Assembly (NCBI RefSeq): GCF_005047635.1
Contig: NZ_SUKC01000022.1
Span: 1-58,644, forward strand
Direction of reading: 5' to 3'
Source: Arthrobacter sp. CAU 1506
GTDB taxonomy: Bacteria; Actinomycetota; Actinomycetes; Actinomycetales; Micrococcaceae
Length of the DNA stretch: 58,644 bases
Within the stretch, counting starts at the first letter, position 1, and each line of letters opens with the position of its first letter. The position numbers and the translations under genes were made by a program. Shown one piece after another: positions 12,684 to 22,834 of the stretch. Under the pieces are notes generated by a model. That model was not told the origin of the DNA, did not search any database, and worked only from the letters and a program-made list of their open reading frames with translations.

Positions 12684-14152
12684 TGCCCGCCGCACATGAA
12701 TCCGTCGCCGCGTCCGAGCTGGCCCCGGACTGGCTGACCTTCCCGCAGGATGCCAACGTGCTGGATGCCAAACTGTGGGCCCAGGACGTGGCCCGCGGCG
12801 CGGCCGGCGAACTGGAAATCTCCGGCATCGGCGTCACCGAGCTCAAGGAGCAGTTCGGCACGCCGCTGTTTGTGGTCTCCGAGGACGACTTCCGCGCCCG
12901 GGCCCGCGCCTTCAAACAGGCATTCGACGATGCGTTCAGCTCGCTCTGCGGCGGCGTGGACGTCTACTACGCCGGCAAGGCGTTCCTGAGCGTGGAAATA
13001 GCCCGCTGGGTGGCACAGGAAGGGCTGCGGCTGGACACCTGCAGCGGCGGCGAGCTTGCCGTTGCCGCCCGCGCGGGCATCCCGGGGGAGAACCTGGGCC
13101 TTCACGGCAACAACAAGTCGGACGCCGAGATCCACCGCGCGCTGGACATGGGGCTGGGCCGCATTGTGGTGGACAGCCTGGACGAGCTGGCACGGGTCGG
13201 AGCCATCGCTGCCGCCCGCGGCGAGATGGCCAACGTCATGCTGCGGCTGACCCCCGGAGTGCACGCGCACACACACGAGTTCATTGCCACGGCGCATGAA
13301 GACCAGAAGTTCGGCCTCTCGATGGCGGGCGCGGATCCCCAGCACGACGCCGGTGCCCCGGCTCAGTCCGCCGGCTCGCCTGCCGCGCAGGCCGTGGCGG
13401 CGGCGTTGGCGCACGAGTCGATCAACCTGCTGGGCCTGCACTGCCATATCGGCTCGCAGATTTTCGAGCCCGAAGGGTTCGCGCTGGCGGCCGAGCGGCT
13501 GCTCACGTTCGTGGCGCAGGTCCGGGATGAGCATGGCGTGGACCTGCATGAACTCGATCTGGGCGGCGGCTACGGCATCGCCTACACGGAAGCAGACACC
13601 CCGCGCCCGCCGGCTGAACTCGCCCACGCGATGGCCGCCGTCGTGCGCTCCGTTACCGAACGGCTGGGCATTCCGGTGCCGCGGATCTCGATTGAGCCGG
13701 GCCGCGCGATTGCCGGACCGAGCACGTTTACGCTGTACTCGGCCGGCACCCGGAAGACCGTGCAGGTGGATCTGGCCGGTGGCGGCAGCAGTCCGCGGCG
13801 CTATGTGTCCGTGGACGGCGGCATGAGCGACAACGCCCGGCCGGTGCTCTACGACGCCGATTATTCCGCCGTCTTGGCGTCCCGTGTGACGGAAGCGGCG
13901 CCGATTATTTCCCGCGTGGTTGGCAAACACTGCGAGAGCGGTGACATTGTAGTCAGGAACGTTTACCTGCCCGAGGACATCGAGGCGGGGGACCTGCTGG
14001 CAGTGCCGGCGACCGGGGCCTATTGCTGGGCGCTCTCCAGCAACTACAACTATGTTGCCCGGCCGCCTGTGGTTGCCGTGCGCGGCGGCGAGGCGCGGTT
14101 GATCATCCGCGGCGAAACTGAAGACGACCTGCTGGCCCGCGATCTGGGCTGA
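12683..14152 (+). CDS. lysA: diaminopimelate decarboxylase
   Basis: The 489-residue enzyme converts meso-diaminopimelate to lysine and CO2, the last step of lysine synthesis. It shows the PLP lysine in YYAGKAF, the HIGSQ and GGGYG phosphate-binding motifs, EPGR, and the active-site CESGD near the C-terminus. It is longer than many homologues because of an Ala/Gln-rich insert (about residues 215-240, near GADPQHDAGAPAQ). The ATG overlaps the argS stop by one base. The homoserine dehydrogenase gene follows, placing the aspartate-family genes together. Confidence 0.95.
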   Translation: MPAAHESVAASELAPDWLTFPQDANVLDAKLWAQDVARGAAGELEISGIGVTELKEQFGTPLFVVSEDDFRARARAFKQAFDDAFSSLCGGVDVYYAGKAFLSVEIARWVAQEGLRLDTCSGGELAVAARAGIPGENLGLHGNNKSDAEIHRALDMGLGRIVVDSLDELARVGAIAAARGEMANVMLRLTPGVHAHTHEFIATAHEDQKFGLSMAGADPQHDAGAPAQSAGSPAAQAVAAALAHESINLLGLHCHIGSQIFEPEGFALAAERLLTFVAQVRDEHGVDLHELDLGGGYGIAYTEADTPRPPAELAHAMAAVVRSVTERLGIPVPRISIEPGRAIAGPSTFTLYSAGTRKTVQVDLAGGGSSPRRYVSVDGGMSDNARPVLYDADYSAVLASRVTEAAPIISRVVGKHCESGDIVVRNVYLPEDIEAGDLLAVPATGAYCWALSSNYNYVARPPVVAVRGGEARLIIRGETEDDLLARDLG

Positions 14153-14209
14153 GCCCCGGCGGGCAGCAGGCAAGGCGAGTGAGACACAAAGACTGAGAGT
14201 TTGGGCAGC

Positions 14210-15535
14210 ATGAAAACGCTGAAAGTAGCACTGTTGGGATGCGGGAATGTCGGAGCCCAGGTAGCCCGGATCCTGATTGACGACGCCGACGTGCTCGCCG
14301 CGCGTACCGGCGCGCGGCTGCAACTGGCCGGCATCGCGGTGCGCGACGTCGCCGCCAAGCGGACCGTGGAGCTGCCCGCCGAGCTGTTCACCACCGAGGC
14401 CGAGCCGCTGGTCAAGGATGCCGACATCGTGATCGAGCTGCTTGGCGGACTGGAACCGGCCCGCACACTGATCCGCAGCGCGATCGATAACGGGGCCGCC
14501 GTCGTCACCGGCAACAAGGCGCTGCTGGCGGCCGACGGCCAGGACCTGTACGCCCGCGCCGACGAAGCCGGCGTCGAGCTGTCCTTCGAAGCAGCAGTCG
14601 CCGGCGCCATTCCGCTGCTGCGGCCCATCCGCGAATCGCTGGCGGGGGACCGCATCACCAAGGTGATGGGCATCGTCAACGGCACCACCAACTACATCCT
14701 GGACCAGATGGATTCCACCGGCGCACAGTTTGCCGATGCGCTGGCCGCCGCCCAGGAACTCGGCTACGCCGAAGCGGACCCCACCGCGGACGTCGAAGGC
14801 CATGACGCCGCAGCGAAGGGCGCGATCCTCGCGGAACTGGCTTTCCACACTGCGTTCGACCTGGCTGACGTCCAGTGCCAGGGCATCAGCTCCATCTCCG
14901 CGGATGACATCGCCGCGGCCAAGGACAGCGGCTACGTGATCAAGCTGCTGTCCATCGCGGAGCGGCTGCGCGGCCTCGACGGCCGTGAAGGCGTGGCCGT
15001 CCGGGTCCACCCGACCCTGCTGCCGCGCAAGCACCCGCTGGCAGCCGTGCATGGAGCGTTCAACGCGGTCTTCGTGGAAGCCGAAAACGCCGGCGAAATG
15101 ATGTTCTACGGTCAAGGGGCCGGCGGAGCTCCCACCGCCTCCGCCGTGGTCGGCGATGTGGTCAGCGCCGCCCGCCGCATGGTCGGCGGCGGTCCGGGCC
15201 GCACTGAAACCGCCACCGTGGCGCTGCCCGCCGTCGGACTGGATTCGGTCATGACCAGCTACTACATCGGCCTGGACGTGGCCGACCAGCCGGGCGTGCT
15301 CTCCCAGATTTCCGGCATCTTCGCCGAACACGGCGTCTCCATCGAGGCCATGCGCCAGACTATCCACGCCGAAGACGCCTTGGACACTGCCCGCGACGGC
15401 GGTCAGGTGTCCGCCGAGCTGCGCATTGTCACGCACCGCGCATCCGAGGCCTCGCTGGCCGCGACGGTCGAAGCCGTGCGCGGGCTCGAAATTGTCAACG
15501 CTGTTACCTCTGTCCTGCGAGTAGAAGGAATCTAA
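14210..15535 (+). CDS. hom: homoserine dehydrogenase
   Basis: The 441-residue enzyme reduces aspartate semialdehyde to homoserine. It has an N-terminal NAD(P)-binding fold (VALLGCGNVGAQVA), the catalytic region around GIVNGTTNYIL and EADPTADVEGHDAAAK, and a C-terminal ACT domain (YYIGLDVADQPGVLSQISGI), the usual site of feedback control by threonine. ATG 14210 is chosen over a TTG three codons upstream. The thrC GTG follows its TAA immediately, indicating coupled translation. Confidence 0.95.
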   Translation: MKTLKVALLGCGNVGAQVARILIDDADVLAARTGARLQLAGIAVRDVAAKRTVELPAELFTTEAEPLVKDADIVIELLGGLEPARTLIRSAIDNGAAVVTGNKALLAADGQDLYARADEAGVELSFEAAVAGAIPLLRPIRESLAGDRITKVMGIVNGTTNYILDQMDSTGAQFADALAAAQELGYAEADPTADVEGHDAAAKGAILAELAFHTAFDLADVQCQGISSISADDIAAAKDSGYVIKLLSIAERLRGLDGREGVAVRVHPTLLPRKHPLAAVHGAFNAVFVEAENAGEMMFYGQGAGGAPTASAVVGDVVSAARRMVGGGPGRTETATVALPAVGLDSVMTSYYIGLDVADQPGVLSQISGIFAEHGVSIEAMRQTIHAEDALDTARDGGQVSAELRIVTHRASEASLAATVEAVRGLEIVNAVTSVLRVEGI

Positions 15536-16636
15536 GTGGCCCACCAATGGCGCGGCGTCATCCGTGAATACGCGGACCGGCTGCCGGTAACGGAGCAGAC
15601 CGAGATCATCACCCTCGGCGAAGGCGGCACCCCGCTGGTGCGGGCCAAGGCTCTCTCCGAGCTGACCGGCTCCGAGGTGTACCTCAAGGTGGAGGGGATG
15701 AACCCCACCGGCTCCTTCAAGGACCGCGGCATGACCATGGCCATGACGGCGGCGGTGGAGGCCGGTGCCAAGGCGGTGGTCTGCGCATCCACCGGCAACA
15801 CCTCAGCGTCCGCGGCCGCCTACGCCACCCAGGCCGGGCTGAAATGCGCCGTGTTGGTGCCGGCCGGCAAGATCGCCATGGGCAAGATGAGCCAGGCTAT
15901 CGCGCACGGCGCCGAAATCATCCAGATCAACGGCAACTTCGACAACTGCTTGGAAGTGGCCCGCAAACTCTCCGAGGCCTACCCGGTGTTCCTGGTGAAC
16001 TCGGTCAACCCGGCGCGCATCCAGGGCCAGAAGACGGCCGCCTTCGAGACCGTTGATTATCTGGGCGACGCCCCGGATATCCACGTGATGCCGGTGGGCA
16101 ACGCGGGCAACATCACCGCCTACTGGAAGGGCTACCAGGAGTACGCCGCGCCATACCAGTCGGCGACCGCCGGCATGCTGGGCCCCGTCGCTACCAAGAC
16201 CCCCACGCTGTGGGGCTTCCAGGCTGCCGGTGCTGCGCCGCTGGTGCTGGGCCACCCGGTCACCGAGCCGGAGACCATTGCCACCGCGATCCGGATCGGC
16301 AATCCGGCGTCCTGGGACACTGCCATTGCCGCGCGCGATGAATCCGGCGGACTGATCGATTCCGTGACCGACGACGAAATTCTGGCCGCGCACCGCTGGT
16401 TGTCTTCGAAGGAGGGCGTCTTCGTGGAGCCGGGCTCCGCCGCGGGCGTGGCCGGCGTGATCAAGAAGCACGCCGCCGGCGAAGTGCCGTCGGGCAAGAC
16501 CATCGTGATCACGGTTACCGGTCACGGGCTGAAGGACCCGCAGTGGGCACTGCGGACCGAGGACGGCAGCGAAGCATCGCCGATCAAGGTGGACTTCGAC
16601 GTGGTCAGCGTGGCCTCCGCTCTGGGTCTTGAGTAG
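15536..16636 (+). CDS. thrC: threonine synthase
   Basis: The 366-residue PLP enzyme converts O-phosphohomoserine to threonine. The PLP lysine lies in [10 protein letters not shown], and the phosphate-binding [13 protein letters not shown] and the glycine loop [14 protein letters not shown] are present. It starts with GTG directly after the hom stop, with AGAAGGA upstream. The length fits the short (class of about 350 residues) bacterial threonine synthases. It completes the hom-thrC-thrB threonine set. Confidence 0.96.
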   Translation: MAHQWRGVIREYADRLPVTEQTEIITLGEGGTPLVRAKALSELTGSEVYLKVEGMNPTGSFKDRGMTMAMTAAVEAGAKAVVCASTGNTSASAAAYATQAGLKCAVLVPAGKIAMGKMSQAIAHGAEIIQINGNFDNCLEVARKLSEAYPVFLVNSVNPARIQGQKTAAFETVDYLGDAPDIHVMPVGNAGNITAYWKGYQEYAAPYQSATAGMLGPVATKTPTLWGFQAAGAAPLVLGHPVTEPETIATAIRIGNPASWDTAIAARDESGGLIDSVTDDEILAAHRWLSSKEGVFVEPGSAAGVAGVIKKHAAGEVPSGKTIVITVTGHGLKDPQWALRTEDGSEASPIKVDFDVVSVASALGLE

Positions 16637-16664
16637 CAGCACCTTGGCGGGGGAGGACACCGCG

Positions 16665-17615
16665 GTGGCCGGCCGCATTGCGCCCGGCCAGCGCGTCACC
16701 GTGCGGGTGCCGGCTACCAGCGCCAACCTGGGTCCGGGCTTCGACAGCCTGGGCCTGGCTTTGGCCTTCTATGACACGGTCACGGTGGAGTCGACCGACG
16801 ACGGCGTCTTCCATGCTTCCGTCACCGGCGAAGGCGCCGCCAACCTGCCCTCGGACGAATCGCACCTCATCATCCGCACGCTGCGCAGCACCCTGCGCCA
16901 AGCAGGGTACGACGCCGGCGGGCTGCGTCTGGAAGCCGAGAACCTGATCCCGCATGGCCGGGGCATGGGTTCCTCCGCCGCCGCCGTGGTGTCCGCCGTG
17001 CTGTTGGCCAACGCCCTGCTTCCCGAGCAGGACCGCCTTGACGCAGGGAAGATCCTGCAGATCTGTTCCACGCTCGAAGGCCATCCCGACAACGTGGCGC
17101 CGGCCCTCAGCGGCCAGCTGGCCATCTCCTGGGAGGAAGCCGGAGTGTTCTACAGCACCCGTGTTCCGATCTGCCAAGGCATCGTGCCGGTGGTCGCCAT
17201 ACCCTCCTACGAACTCTCCACCGAAACGGCACGCAACCTGCTGCCCGCATCGGTGCCGCACCACGTGGCTGCGGCCAACTCCGGCCGCGCCGCACTGCTG
17301 GTCCACGCACTCACCCGCGACCCGTCCCTGCTGCGGGCCGGCACCGAAGAATGGCTGCACCAACGGCACCGCGCCCCGGCCATGGAACCCAGTGCCGCGC
17401 TGATCGAATCGCTGCGCGGCCAGGGCCATGCGGCCATCGTTTCCGGCGCCGGACCCACGGTGATGACGCTGGCAGCGGACGAGGCCGAGGCAATGCAGGT
17501 GCAACGTGCCATCGCTACGCACCTGGACCAGCACGACATGCCGGGCAGCTGGCGTGTTCTGAAACTGGCAGTAGACACAGATGGTGCTAAAGTGGAAGGG
17601 CACCCCCGGGATTAA
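16665..17615 (+). CDS. thrB: homoserine kinase
   Basis: This GHMP kinase phosphorylates homoserine for threonine synthase. Motifs are VRVPATSANLGPGFDSLGLAL at the N-terminus, the ATP-binding PHGRGMGSSAAAVVSAV and the C-terminal SGAGPTVMTLA. GTG 16665 has GGGGGAGGA seven bases upstream and gives 316 residues. A TTG at 16629 overlapping the end of thrC would add 12 residues but lacks such a site. It is the last gene of the threonine group. Confidence 0.92.
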   Translation: MAGRIAPGQRVTVRVPATSANLGPGFDSLGLALAFYDTVTVESTDDGVFHASVTGEGAANLPSDESHLIIRTLRSTLRQAGYDAGGLRLEAENLIPHGRGMGSSAAAVVSAVLLANALLPEQDRLDAGKILQICSTLEGHPDNVAPALSGQLAISWEEAGVFYSTRVPICQGIVPVVAIPSYELSTETARNLLPASVPHHVAAANSGRAALLVHALTRDPSLLRAGTEEWLHQRHRAPAMEPSAALIESLRGQGHAAIVSGAGPTVMTLAADEAEAMQVQRAIATHLDQHDMPGSWRVLKLAVDTDGAKVEGHPRD

Positions 17616-17936
17616 CCGGCGAGGAACCCTGTCCGGATGCTCCGGATTACGTAAGCCGAGTAGCCGTTGAGGCAGGATCCCCGTTCCAGGTGCAGCCTTT
17701 CAGGAGCCTTCCGCGGCACTCCACGGCGTTGCTGACGGCCATCGGCCGGACAGGACCTCACTCGTTCCAGTCGGACGGCTTGTTTCAAGGCTTCATATCT
17801 GTTCACCCGGACTTTCCTCGGCACGACGCCGCAGGCAAATAACGGACCCCGGCCGGGCTTCTCATGCAACGGTCGGGTGGCAAACAACGCGGTGCGCTTC
17901 ATATGCACACCGCCCGACGAGGGGGAAGGATCCTTC
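17616..17936 (+). promoter_or_regulatory. long untranslated region before rho
   Basis: This 321-bp gap has no gene I can support. An upstream in-frame extension of rho from 17877 (MANNAVRF...) is open but lacks a ribosome binding site. The stretch should contain the rho promoter and leader; in many bacteria the rho leader is the target of Rho autoregulation. No clear promoter hexamers or terminator stem could be picked out. Confidence 0.4.
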
Positions 17937-20003
17937 GTGACCGAAACCACTGACCTGACCGCAGGTGTGGAAACAATAGACTCTCCTGCACCGAAGAGTG
18001 CGGGCCTTGCCGGCCTGAAGCTGGCCCAACTGCAGGTGCTGGCCGGACAACTCGGCATCACCGGCGGTTCCCGGATGCGCAAGGGCGACCTGGTCGCCGC
18101 GATTTCCGACCACCAGCGTGGCTCCTCGGTTGCAGACCGAGCCGCCAAGAAGGTGGACCAGCCGGCGCGCACCGAAGCTCCGGCTCCGGCCAAGGAAGAG
18201 ACCACCGGCACCGCAGGCGAGGGCGCCGGCAGCACCTCCGGCGGTGACCTCAACAAGGCCGCCGAGCGGGTTAGCCGTACCCGCAACCGCAACCGCCGCG
18301 CCAGCAGCGACGGCACCGTGGCATCTGCCGACAGCGAAGCCGCAACTGCCGACACCGCTACGGCCGCCGCGGCACCGGCCGAAGCCCCTGCCCAGGCTCC
18401 CGCAGCGGAGTCCGTACAGGGCGACGGCGAAGTCCGCCAGGAGCGCCGCGGACGCGGACGCAACCGCCGTTCCGACTCCGGCCAGCAGGACGCAGCCGAG
18501 ACCAAGGGTGAAACCCAGCAGGAAACCGCCGAAACCGGCAAGCAGGACGAGAAGAAGGACGGCCAGGACGGCGCCGGCCAGCAGCAGCAGTCCGGCCGTG
18601 GCGAAGGCCAGTCCGAGCGCCGCAACCGCGACCGGAACCGCAACCGCAACGAAGGCGACCGCGACGGCCGGGACAACCGCGACAACCGTCAGGACGACGG
18701 CGAGGACGGCGGCCGCGGACGCAACCGCAACCGCCGCAACCGCCGCGACAACGACAGCAACACCCGCTACCGCGACCGCAATGAGCGCCGTCGTGGCCGC
18801 GACCGCGGGCCGGACGTAGACGACACCGAGATCTCCGAAGACGACGTGCTGCTGCCCGTCGCCGGCATCCTGGACGTGCTGGAGAACTATGCCTTCGTGC
18901 GCACCTCCGGCTACCTGCCCGGTCCGAACGACGTTTACGTCTCGCTGGCCCAGGTCAAGAAGTACAACCTGCGCAAGGGCGACGCCGTCGTCGGCGCCAT
19001 CCGCGCCCCGCGTGACGGCGATTCCGGCGGCCAGAGCAGCCGGCAGAAGTTCAACGCGCTGGTCAAGCTCACCTCCGTCAACGGCAAGCCGGTGGAAGAC
19101 AACAAGGACCGCGTGGACTTCACCAAGCTGGTTCCGCTCTACCCGTCGGAGCGCCTGCGCCTGGAGACCGAGCCGAAGAAGATCGGCCCCCGCGTCATCG
19201 ACCTGGTGGCCCCGATTGGCAAGGGCCAGCGTGGCCTGATCGTCTCCCCGCCGAAGGCCGGTAAGACCCTGATCCTGCAGTCCATCGCCAACGCGATCAC
19301 CACCAACAACCCTGAGGTCCACCTCATGATGGTGCTGGTTGACGAACGGCCTGAAGAAGTCACCGACATGCAGCGCACGGTTAAGGGCGAGGTCATTGCC
19401 TCCACCTTCGACCGTCCCGCCGATGACCACACCACCGTGGCCGAACTGGCCATCGAGCGCGCCAAGCGCCTGGTGGAAATGGGCATGGACGTGGTGGTCC
19501 TGCTGGACTCGATGACCCGCCTGGGACGTGCCTACAACCTGGCCGCTCCGGCGTCCGGCCGTATCCTCTCCGGCGGTGTGGACTCGTCCGCGCTGTACCC
19601 GCCGAAGCGCTTCTTCGGCGCCGCCCGCAACATCGAGAACGGCGGTTCGCTGACCATCCTCGCCACCGCCCTGGTGGAGACCGGATCCAAGATGGACGAG
19701 GTTATCTTCGAGGAGTTCAAGGGCACCGGCAACATGGAACTGCGCCTGTCCCGCTCGCTGGCGGACAAGCGCATCTTCCCGGCCGTCGATGTCAACGCCT
19801 CCGGTACCCGCCGCGAGGAGAACCTGCTCTCGCCCGAAGAGGTCAAGATCATGTGGCGCCTGCGCCGCGTCCTCTCCGGTCTGGACACCCAGCAGGCGCT
19901 GGAACTGCTCACCGGCAAGATCCGGGAAACGCAGTCCAACGTTGAGTTCCTGATGCAGGTGCAGAAGACGACGCTCGGCTCGAAGGCTGAGAACGACAAG
20001 TAG
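17937..20003 (+). CDS. rho: transcription termination factor Rho (long actinobacterial form)
   Basis: The 688-residue protein is a hexameric RNA-dependent ATPase that ends transcription. The C-terminal 400 residues carry the RNA-binding fold (LENYAFVRTSGYLPGPNDVYV), the P-loop SPPKAGKT (about 438-445), the Walker B VVLLDSMTR and the terminal RLSRSLADKRIFPAVD. The first 60 or so residues form a Rho_N-like helix domain. Residues of about 90-290 form a disordered, Arg/Asn/Asp/Gln-rich insert (NRDRNRNRNEGDRDGRDNRD-like), typical of high-GC Gram-positive Rho, where it adds RNA contacts. GTG 17937 follows GGGGGAAGGA. Confidence 0.95.
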   Translation: MTETTDLTAGVETIDSPAPKSAGLAGLKLAQLQVLAGQLGITGGSRMRKGDLVAAISDHQRGSSVADRAAKKVDQPARTEAPAPAKEETTGTAGEGAGSTSGGDLNKAAERVSRTRNRNRRASSDGTVASADSEAATADTATAAAAPAEAPAQAPAAESVQGDGEVRQERRGRGRNRRSDSGQQDAAETKGETQQETAETGKQDEKKDGQDGAGQQQQSGRGEGQSERRNRDRNRNRNEGDRDGRDNRDNRQDDGEDGGRGRNRNRRNRRDNDSNTRYRDRNERRRGRDRGPDVDDTEISEDDVLLPVAGILDVLENYAFVRTSGYLPGPNDVYVSLAQVKKYNLRKGDAVVGAIRAPRDGDSGGQSSRQKFNALVKLTSVNGKPVEDNKDRVDFTKLVPLYPSERLRLETEPKKIGPRVIDLVAPIGKGQRGLIVSPPKAGKTLILQSIANAITTNNPEVHLMMVLVDERPEEVTDMQRTVKGEVIASTFDRPADDHTTVAELAIERAKRLVEMGMDVVVLLDSMTRLGRAYNLAAPASGRILSGGVDSSALYPPKRFFGAARNIENGGSLTILATALVETGSKMDEVIFEEFKGTGNMELRLSRSLADKRIFPAVDVNASGTRREENLLSPEEVKIMWRLRRVLSGLDTQQALELLTGKIRETQSNVEFLMQVQKTTLGSKAENDK

Positions 20004-20012
20004 CTGGTTTAA

Positions 20013-20129
20013 CGCTCAGAATTTTCTCCGGCCCCGCCCCTTCGCGCGGAGGCTCTCGTCCTACGGACTCGAGCCTCCGCGCTACGGCAGGCCCGATGCC
20101 ACTCCCGGGCCGGAGAAAGATTCTGAGCG
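20013..20129. repeat. nested long palindrome between rho and prfA
   Basis: Outer arms of 22-23 bases (20013-20034 and 20107-20129, CGCTCAGAAT to ATTCTGAGCG) match with a single inserted base. Inside, perfect 12-bp arms GCGCGGAGGCTC (20044-20055) and GAGCCTCCGCGC (20071-20082) flank a loop that itself contains GTCC-TAC-GGAC. It lies 10 bases after the rho stop and fills the place where rpmE sits in several relatives. It may terminate rho transcripts or be a REP-like element. It differs in sequence from the families near 50 kb. Confidence 0.8.
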
Positions 20130-20209
20130 GCTTGTCGTTTAAGGGGCCTTTCCATGCCGGTCATAGTCGTTGCTATTTAGACTTGTTGTGAGTCGAAAGA
20201 GGTTTGAAG

Positions 20210-21289
20210 ATGTTTGAGTCCGTTCAGGGGCTGCTGGATGAGCATGCCCAGCTGCAGAAGGAATTGAGCGACCCTGCTGTTTATGCCGATCAGGCGCGGG
20301 CGCGGAAGCTGGGGCGGCGGTCGGCGGAGCTGAACGGCATCGTGGAGGCGCACAAGCGCTGGTCGCACCTGTCGGATGATCTGGAAGCGGCACGTGAACT
20401 GGCCGAGGAAGATCCGGAACTGGCTGCCGAGGTTCCGGGCCTGGAGGCCGAACTCGAGACGGCGCAGGAACGGCTCCGCCGGCTGCTGATCCCGCGCGAC
20501 CCAGACGACGCACGCAATGTGATCATTGAGGTCAAGGGCGGCGAAGGCGGCGACGAGGCGGCCCTGTTCGCCGGCGACCTGCTGCGGATGTACATGCGCT
20601 ATGCGGAGTCCCGCGGCTGGAAAACCGAAATCATTTCCGCCACGGAGTCCGACCTGGGCGGCTACAAAGACGTGCAGATGGCCATCAAGGGCAATTCCAA
20701 CGACCCGGCCGAAGGCGTCTGGGCACGGCTGAAGTTCGAGGGCGGCGTGCACCGCGTGCAGCGGGTTCCGGTGACGGAATCGCAGGGCCGCATCCACACG
20801 TCCGCTGCCGGTGTGCTGGTGCTTCCCGAAGTGGACGAGCCGGAAGAAGTGGACATCCACCAGAACGACCTGAAGATCGACGTGTACCGGTCCTCCGGGC
20901 CGGGCGGTCAGTCCGTGAACACGACCGACTCGGCGGTGCGCATCACCCACTTGCCCACCGGGATCGTGGTGGCGATGCAGAACGAAAAGTCGCAGCTGCA
21001 GAACCGTGAGGCCGCCATGCGCGTGCTCCGGGCACGACTGCTGGCCCACCAGCAGGAGCAGATCGACGCGGCGAACTCCGAGACGCGCAAGTCGCAGATC
21101 CGCACCATGGACCGGTCCGAGCGCATCCGCACATACAACTTCCCGGAAAACCGGATCGCCGACCACCGCACGGGCTACAAGGCCTACAACCTGGACGCCG
21201 TGATGAACGGTGAACTGGAACCGGTGGTGCAGTCCGCCATCCAGATGGACGAAGAACACCGGCTGGCCGCCTTGGGCGAGGAGAACTAG
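20210..21289 (+). CDS. prfA: peptide chain release factor 1
   Basis: The 359-residue class I release factor reads UAA and UAG. The peptidyl-hydrolysis motif GGQ is in [17 protein letters not shown], and the codon-recognition tripeptide is PVT in [17 protein letters not shown], the RF1-type variant (RF2 would have SPF). ATG 20210 has AAGAGG seven bases upstream. Six bases separate it from prmC, which modifies the GGQ glutamine, so substrate and modifying enzyme are co-transcribed. Confidence 0.96.
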   Translation: MFESVQGLLDEHAQLQKELSDPAVYADQARARKLGRRSAELNGIVEAHKRWSHLSDDLEAARELAEEDPELAAEVPGLEAELETAQERLRRLLIPRDPDDARNVIIEVKGGEGGDEAALFAGDLLRMYMRYAESRGWKTEIISATESDLGGYKDVQMAIKGNSNDPAEGVWARLKFEGGVHRVQRVPVTESQGRIHTSAAGVLVLPEVDEPEEVDIHQNDLKIDVYRSSGPGGQSVNTTDSAVRITHLPTGIVVAMQNEKSQLQNREAAMRVLRARLLAHQQEQIDAANSETRKSQIRTMDRSERIRTYNFPENRIADHRTGYKAYNLDAVMNGELEPVVQSAIQMDEEHRLAALGEEN

Positions 21290-21295
21290 CCAGCG

Positions 21296-22141
21296 GTGCC
21301 CGGCTCGAATCTGGCCGAAGCCCTCGCCGCCGCGGCAGCGCGGCTGGCAGAGGCCGGCGTCCCTTCGCCGCGCGTGGACGCCGAATTGCTTGCCGCCCAC
21401 TTGCTGGGCGTTTCGCTGGGGCGGGTCCGTGCGCTGGCGCTGATGGACGCTGAATCTCCGGACGGCCTGGAGGACCTGGTGGCGGAACGCGCCACCCGGG
21501 TTCCGCTGCAGCACATTACCGGCCGGGCCTTCTTCCGGCACGTGGAACTGCAAGTGGGGCCGGGCGTCTTCGTGCCGCGGCCGGAGACCGAGACCGTCGC
21601 CCAGCATGCGATCGACCAAGCTCTGGCCCTGCCGGCTGCCAAGGTGGTGGACCTGGGCACCGGGTCCGGCGCCATCGCCGCCGCCGTCGCCAGCGAAGTG
21701 CCCACGGCCACCGTCTATGCGGTGGAGCTGAGCGACCTGGCGCATGCCTGGGCCGAACGGAACCTCGCGCCGCTGGGGGTCACCCTGCTGAGGGACGACC
21801 TGCGCACCGCACTCTCCGAGCATGACGGAACGTTCGACGTCGTGGTGTCCAATCCGCCCTACATTCCCTCCGAAGCGGTGCCGCGCGAGCCCGAAGTCGC
21901 CGAGCACGATCCGCAGATGGCGCTTTACGGCGGGGGAGCGGACGGCATGGAATTGCCGGCCGCCACGGCCGCGACCGCGGCGCGGCTGCTGAAGCCCGGA
22001 GGCTACTTCATCATGGAGCATGCCGAGGTACAGGCCGCAGCGGTGCTGTCCCTCCTGCAGGCTGCCGGATGCTGGCAGCAAGTGGCTACCGAGTACGATC
22101 TAACCGGGCGCGAGCGGGCCACGTCCGCTCGACGGTTATGA
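21296..22141 (+). CDS. prmC: release factor glutamine N5-methyltransferase
   Basis: The 281-residue SAM-dependent enzyme methylates the GGQ glutamine of release factors. It has the N-terminal helical domain, the SAM-binding VVDLGTGSGAIAAAVA and the catalytic NPPY in VVSNPPYIPSEAVPREP. It starts with GTG 21296 just after prfA. The C-terminus (TGRERATSARRL) matches the family end, so it is complete. Confidence 0.95.
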   Translation: MPGSNLAEALAAAAARLAEAGVPSPRVDAELLAAHLLGVSLGRVRALALMDAESPDGLEDLVAERATRVPLQHITGRAFFRHVELQVGPGVFVPRPETETVAQHAIDQALALPAAKVVDLGTGSGAIAAAVASEVPTATVYAVELSDLAHAWAERNLAPLGVTLLRDDLRTALSEHDGTFDVVVSNPPYIPSEAVPREPEVAEHDPQMALYGGGADGMELPAATAATAARLLKPGGYFIMEHAEVQAAAVLSLLQAAGCWQQVATEYDLTGRERATSARRL

Positions 22142-22159
22142 GAATGGAACAATGAAACT

Positions 22160-22834
22160 GTGAGCACCACTTACAACTGCACCGACGCCGCAGACCGCAG
22201 CGAGGGCCTGGCGGCTGCACAAGCCGCCCTCGCAGACCGGCAGTGTGTCGTCATGCCCACCGATACGGTCTACGGGATCGCCGCCGACGCGTTCTCACCC
22301 CAGGCGGTGGCAACCCTGCTGGCCGCCAAGGGCCGCGGCCGGAAAATGCCGCCGCCGGTCCTGGTGCCGCGGCCGCAGACCATGGACGGGCTCGCCACCG
22401 ACGTGAGTGACGAAGCCCGCGCCCTCGCCGACGCCTTCTGGCCGGGCGGCCTGACGCTGATTTTCCGTGCCCAGCCGTCGCTGACCTGGGACCTGGGCGA
22501 AACGAAGGGCACCGTGGCCCTGCGGATGCCCGACGACGAGCTTGCGCTGGAACTGCTGGCGGCCACCGGACCCTTGGCCGTATCTTCCGCCAACCGCACC
22601 GGCCAACCCTCGGCGCAGACCGCCGCGCAGGCGATGGAGCAGCTGGCCGAGTCGGTGGACGTCTACCTGGAAGACGGCTTCCGTCCTGCCGAAGGCGCGA
22701 CGGCGGTGCCCTCCACCATCGTGGACTGCACCTCCAGCCCGCTGCGGGTGGTGCGCGAAGGAACCATCAGCCTGGAAACCCTTCGCACCGTTGTCCCGGA
22801 TGTTCTTGGCCTGGGGGAGACGGTAGAAGCATGA
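22160..22834 (+). CDS. tsaC: L-threonylcarbamoyladenylate synthase (TsaC/YwlC)
   Basis: The 224-residue YrdC-fold enzyme makes threonylcarbamoyl-AMP for the t6A modification of ANN-decoding tRNAs. Family motifs are MPTDTVYGIAADAF near the N-terminus, the substrate pocket KGRGRKMPPPVLV (usually KxR...P) and PLAVSSANRTGQPSA. It uses GTG 22160 and overlaps the next gene by four bases (ATGA). The position after prmC is conserved in actinobacteria. Confidence 0.93.
   Translation: MSTTYNCTDAADRSEGLAAAQAALADRQCVVMPTDTVYGIAADAFSPQAVATLLAAKGRGRKMPPPVLVPRPQTMDGLATDVSDEARALADAFWPGGLTLIFRAQPSLTWDLGETKGTVALRMPDDELALELLAATGPLAVSSANRTGQPSAQTAAQAMEQLAESVDVYLEDGFRPAEGATAVPSTIVDCTSSPLRVVREGTISLETLRTVVPDVLGLGETVEA

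Noticed and set aside
12527-15547. Long open frame (about 1000 codons) on the minus strand opposite argS, lysA and hom
   Set aside because: It mirrors the third-position GC bias of three well-identified plus-strand genes; its translation is low-complexity His/Gly/Val-rich sequence without any domain.
17862-19430. 522-codon minus-strand frame opposite rho, rich in Val/Ala/Leu and membrane-like
   Set aside because: It is the antisense of the Arg/Asn/Asp-rich Rho insert, which necessarily reads as hydrophobic codons; rho itself is certain.
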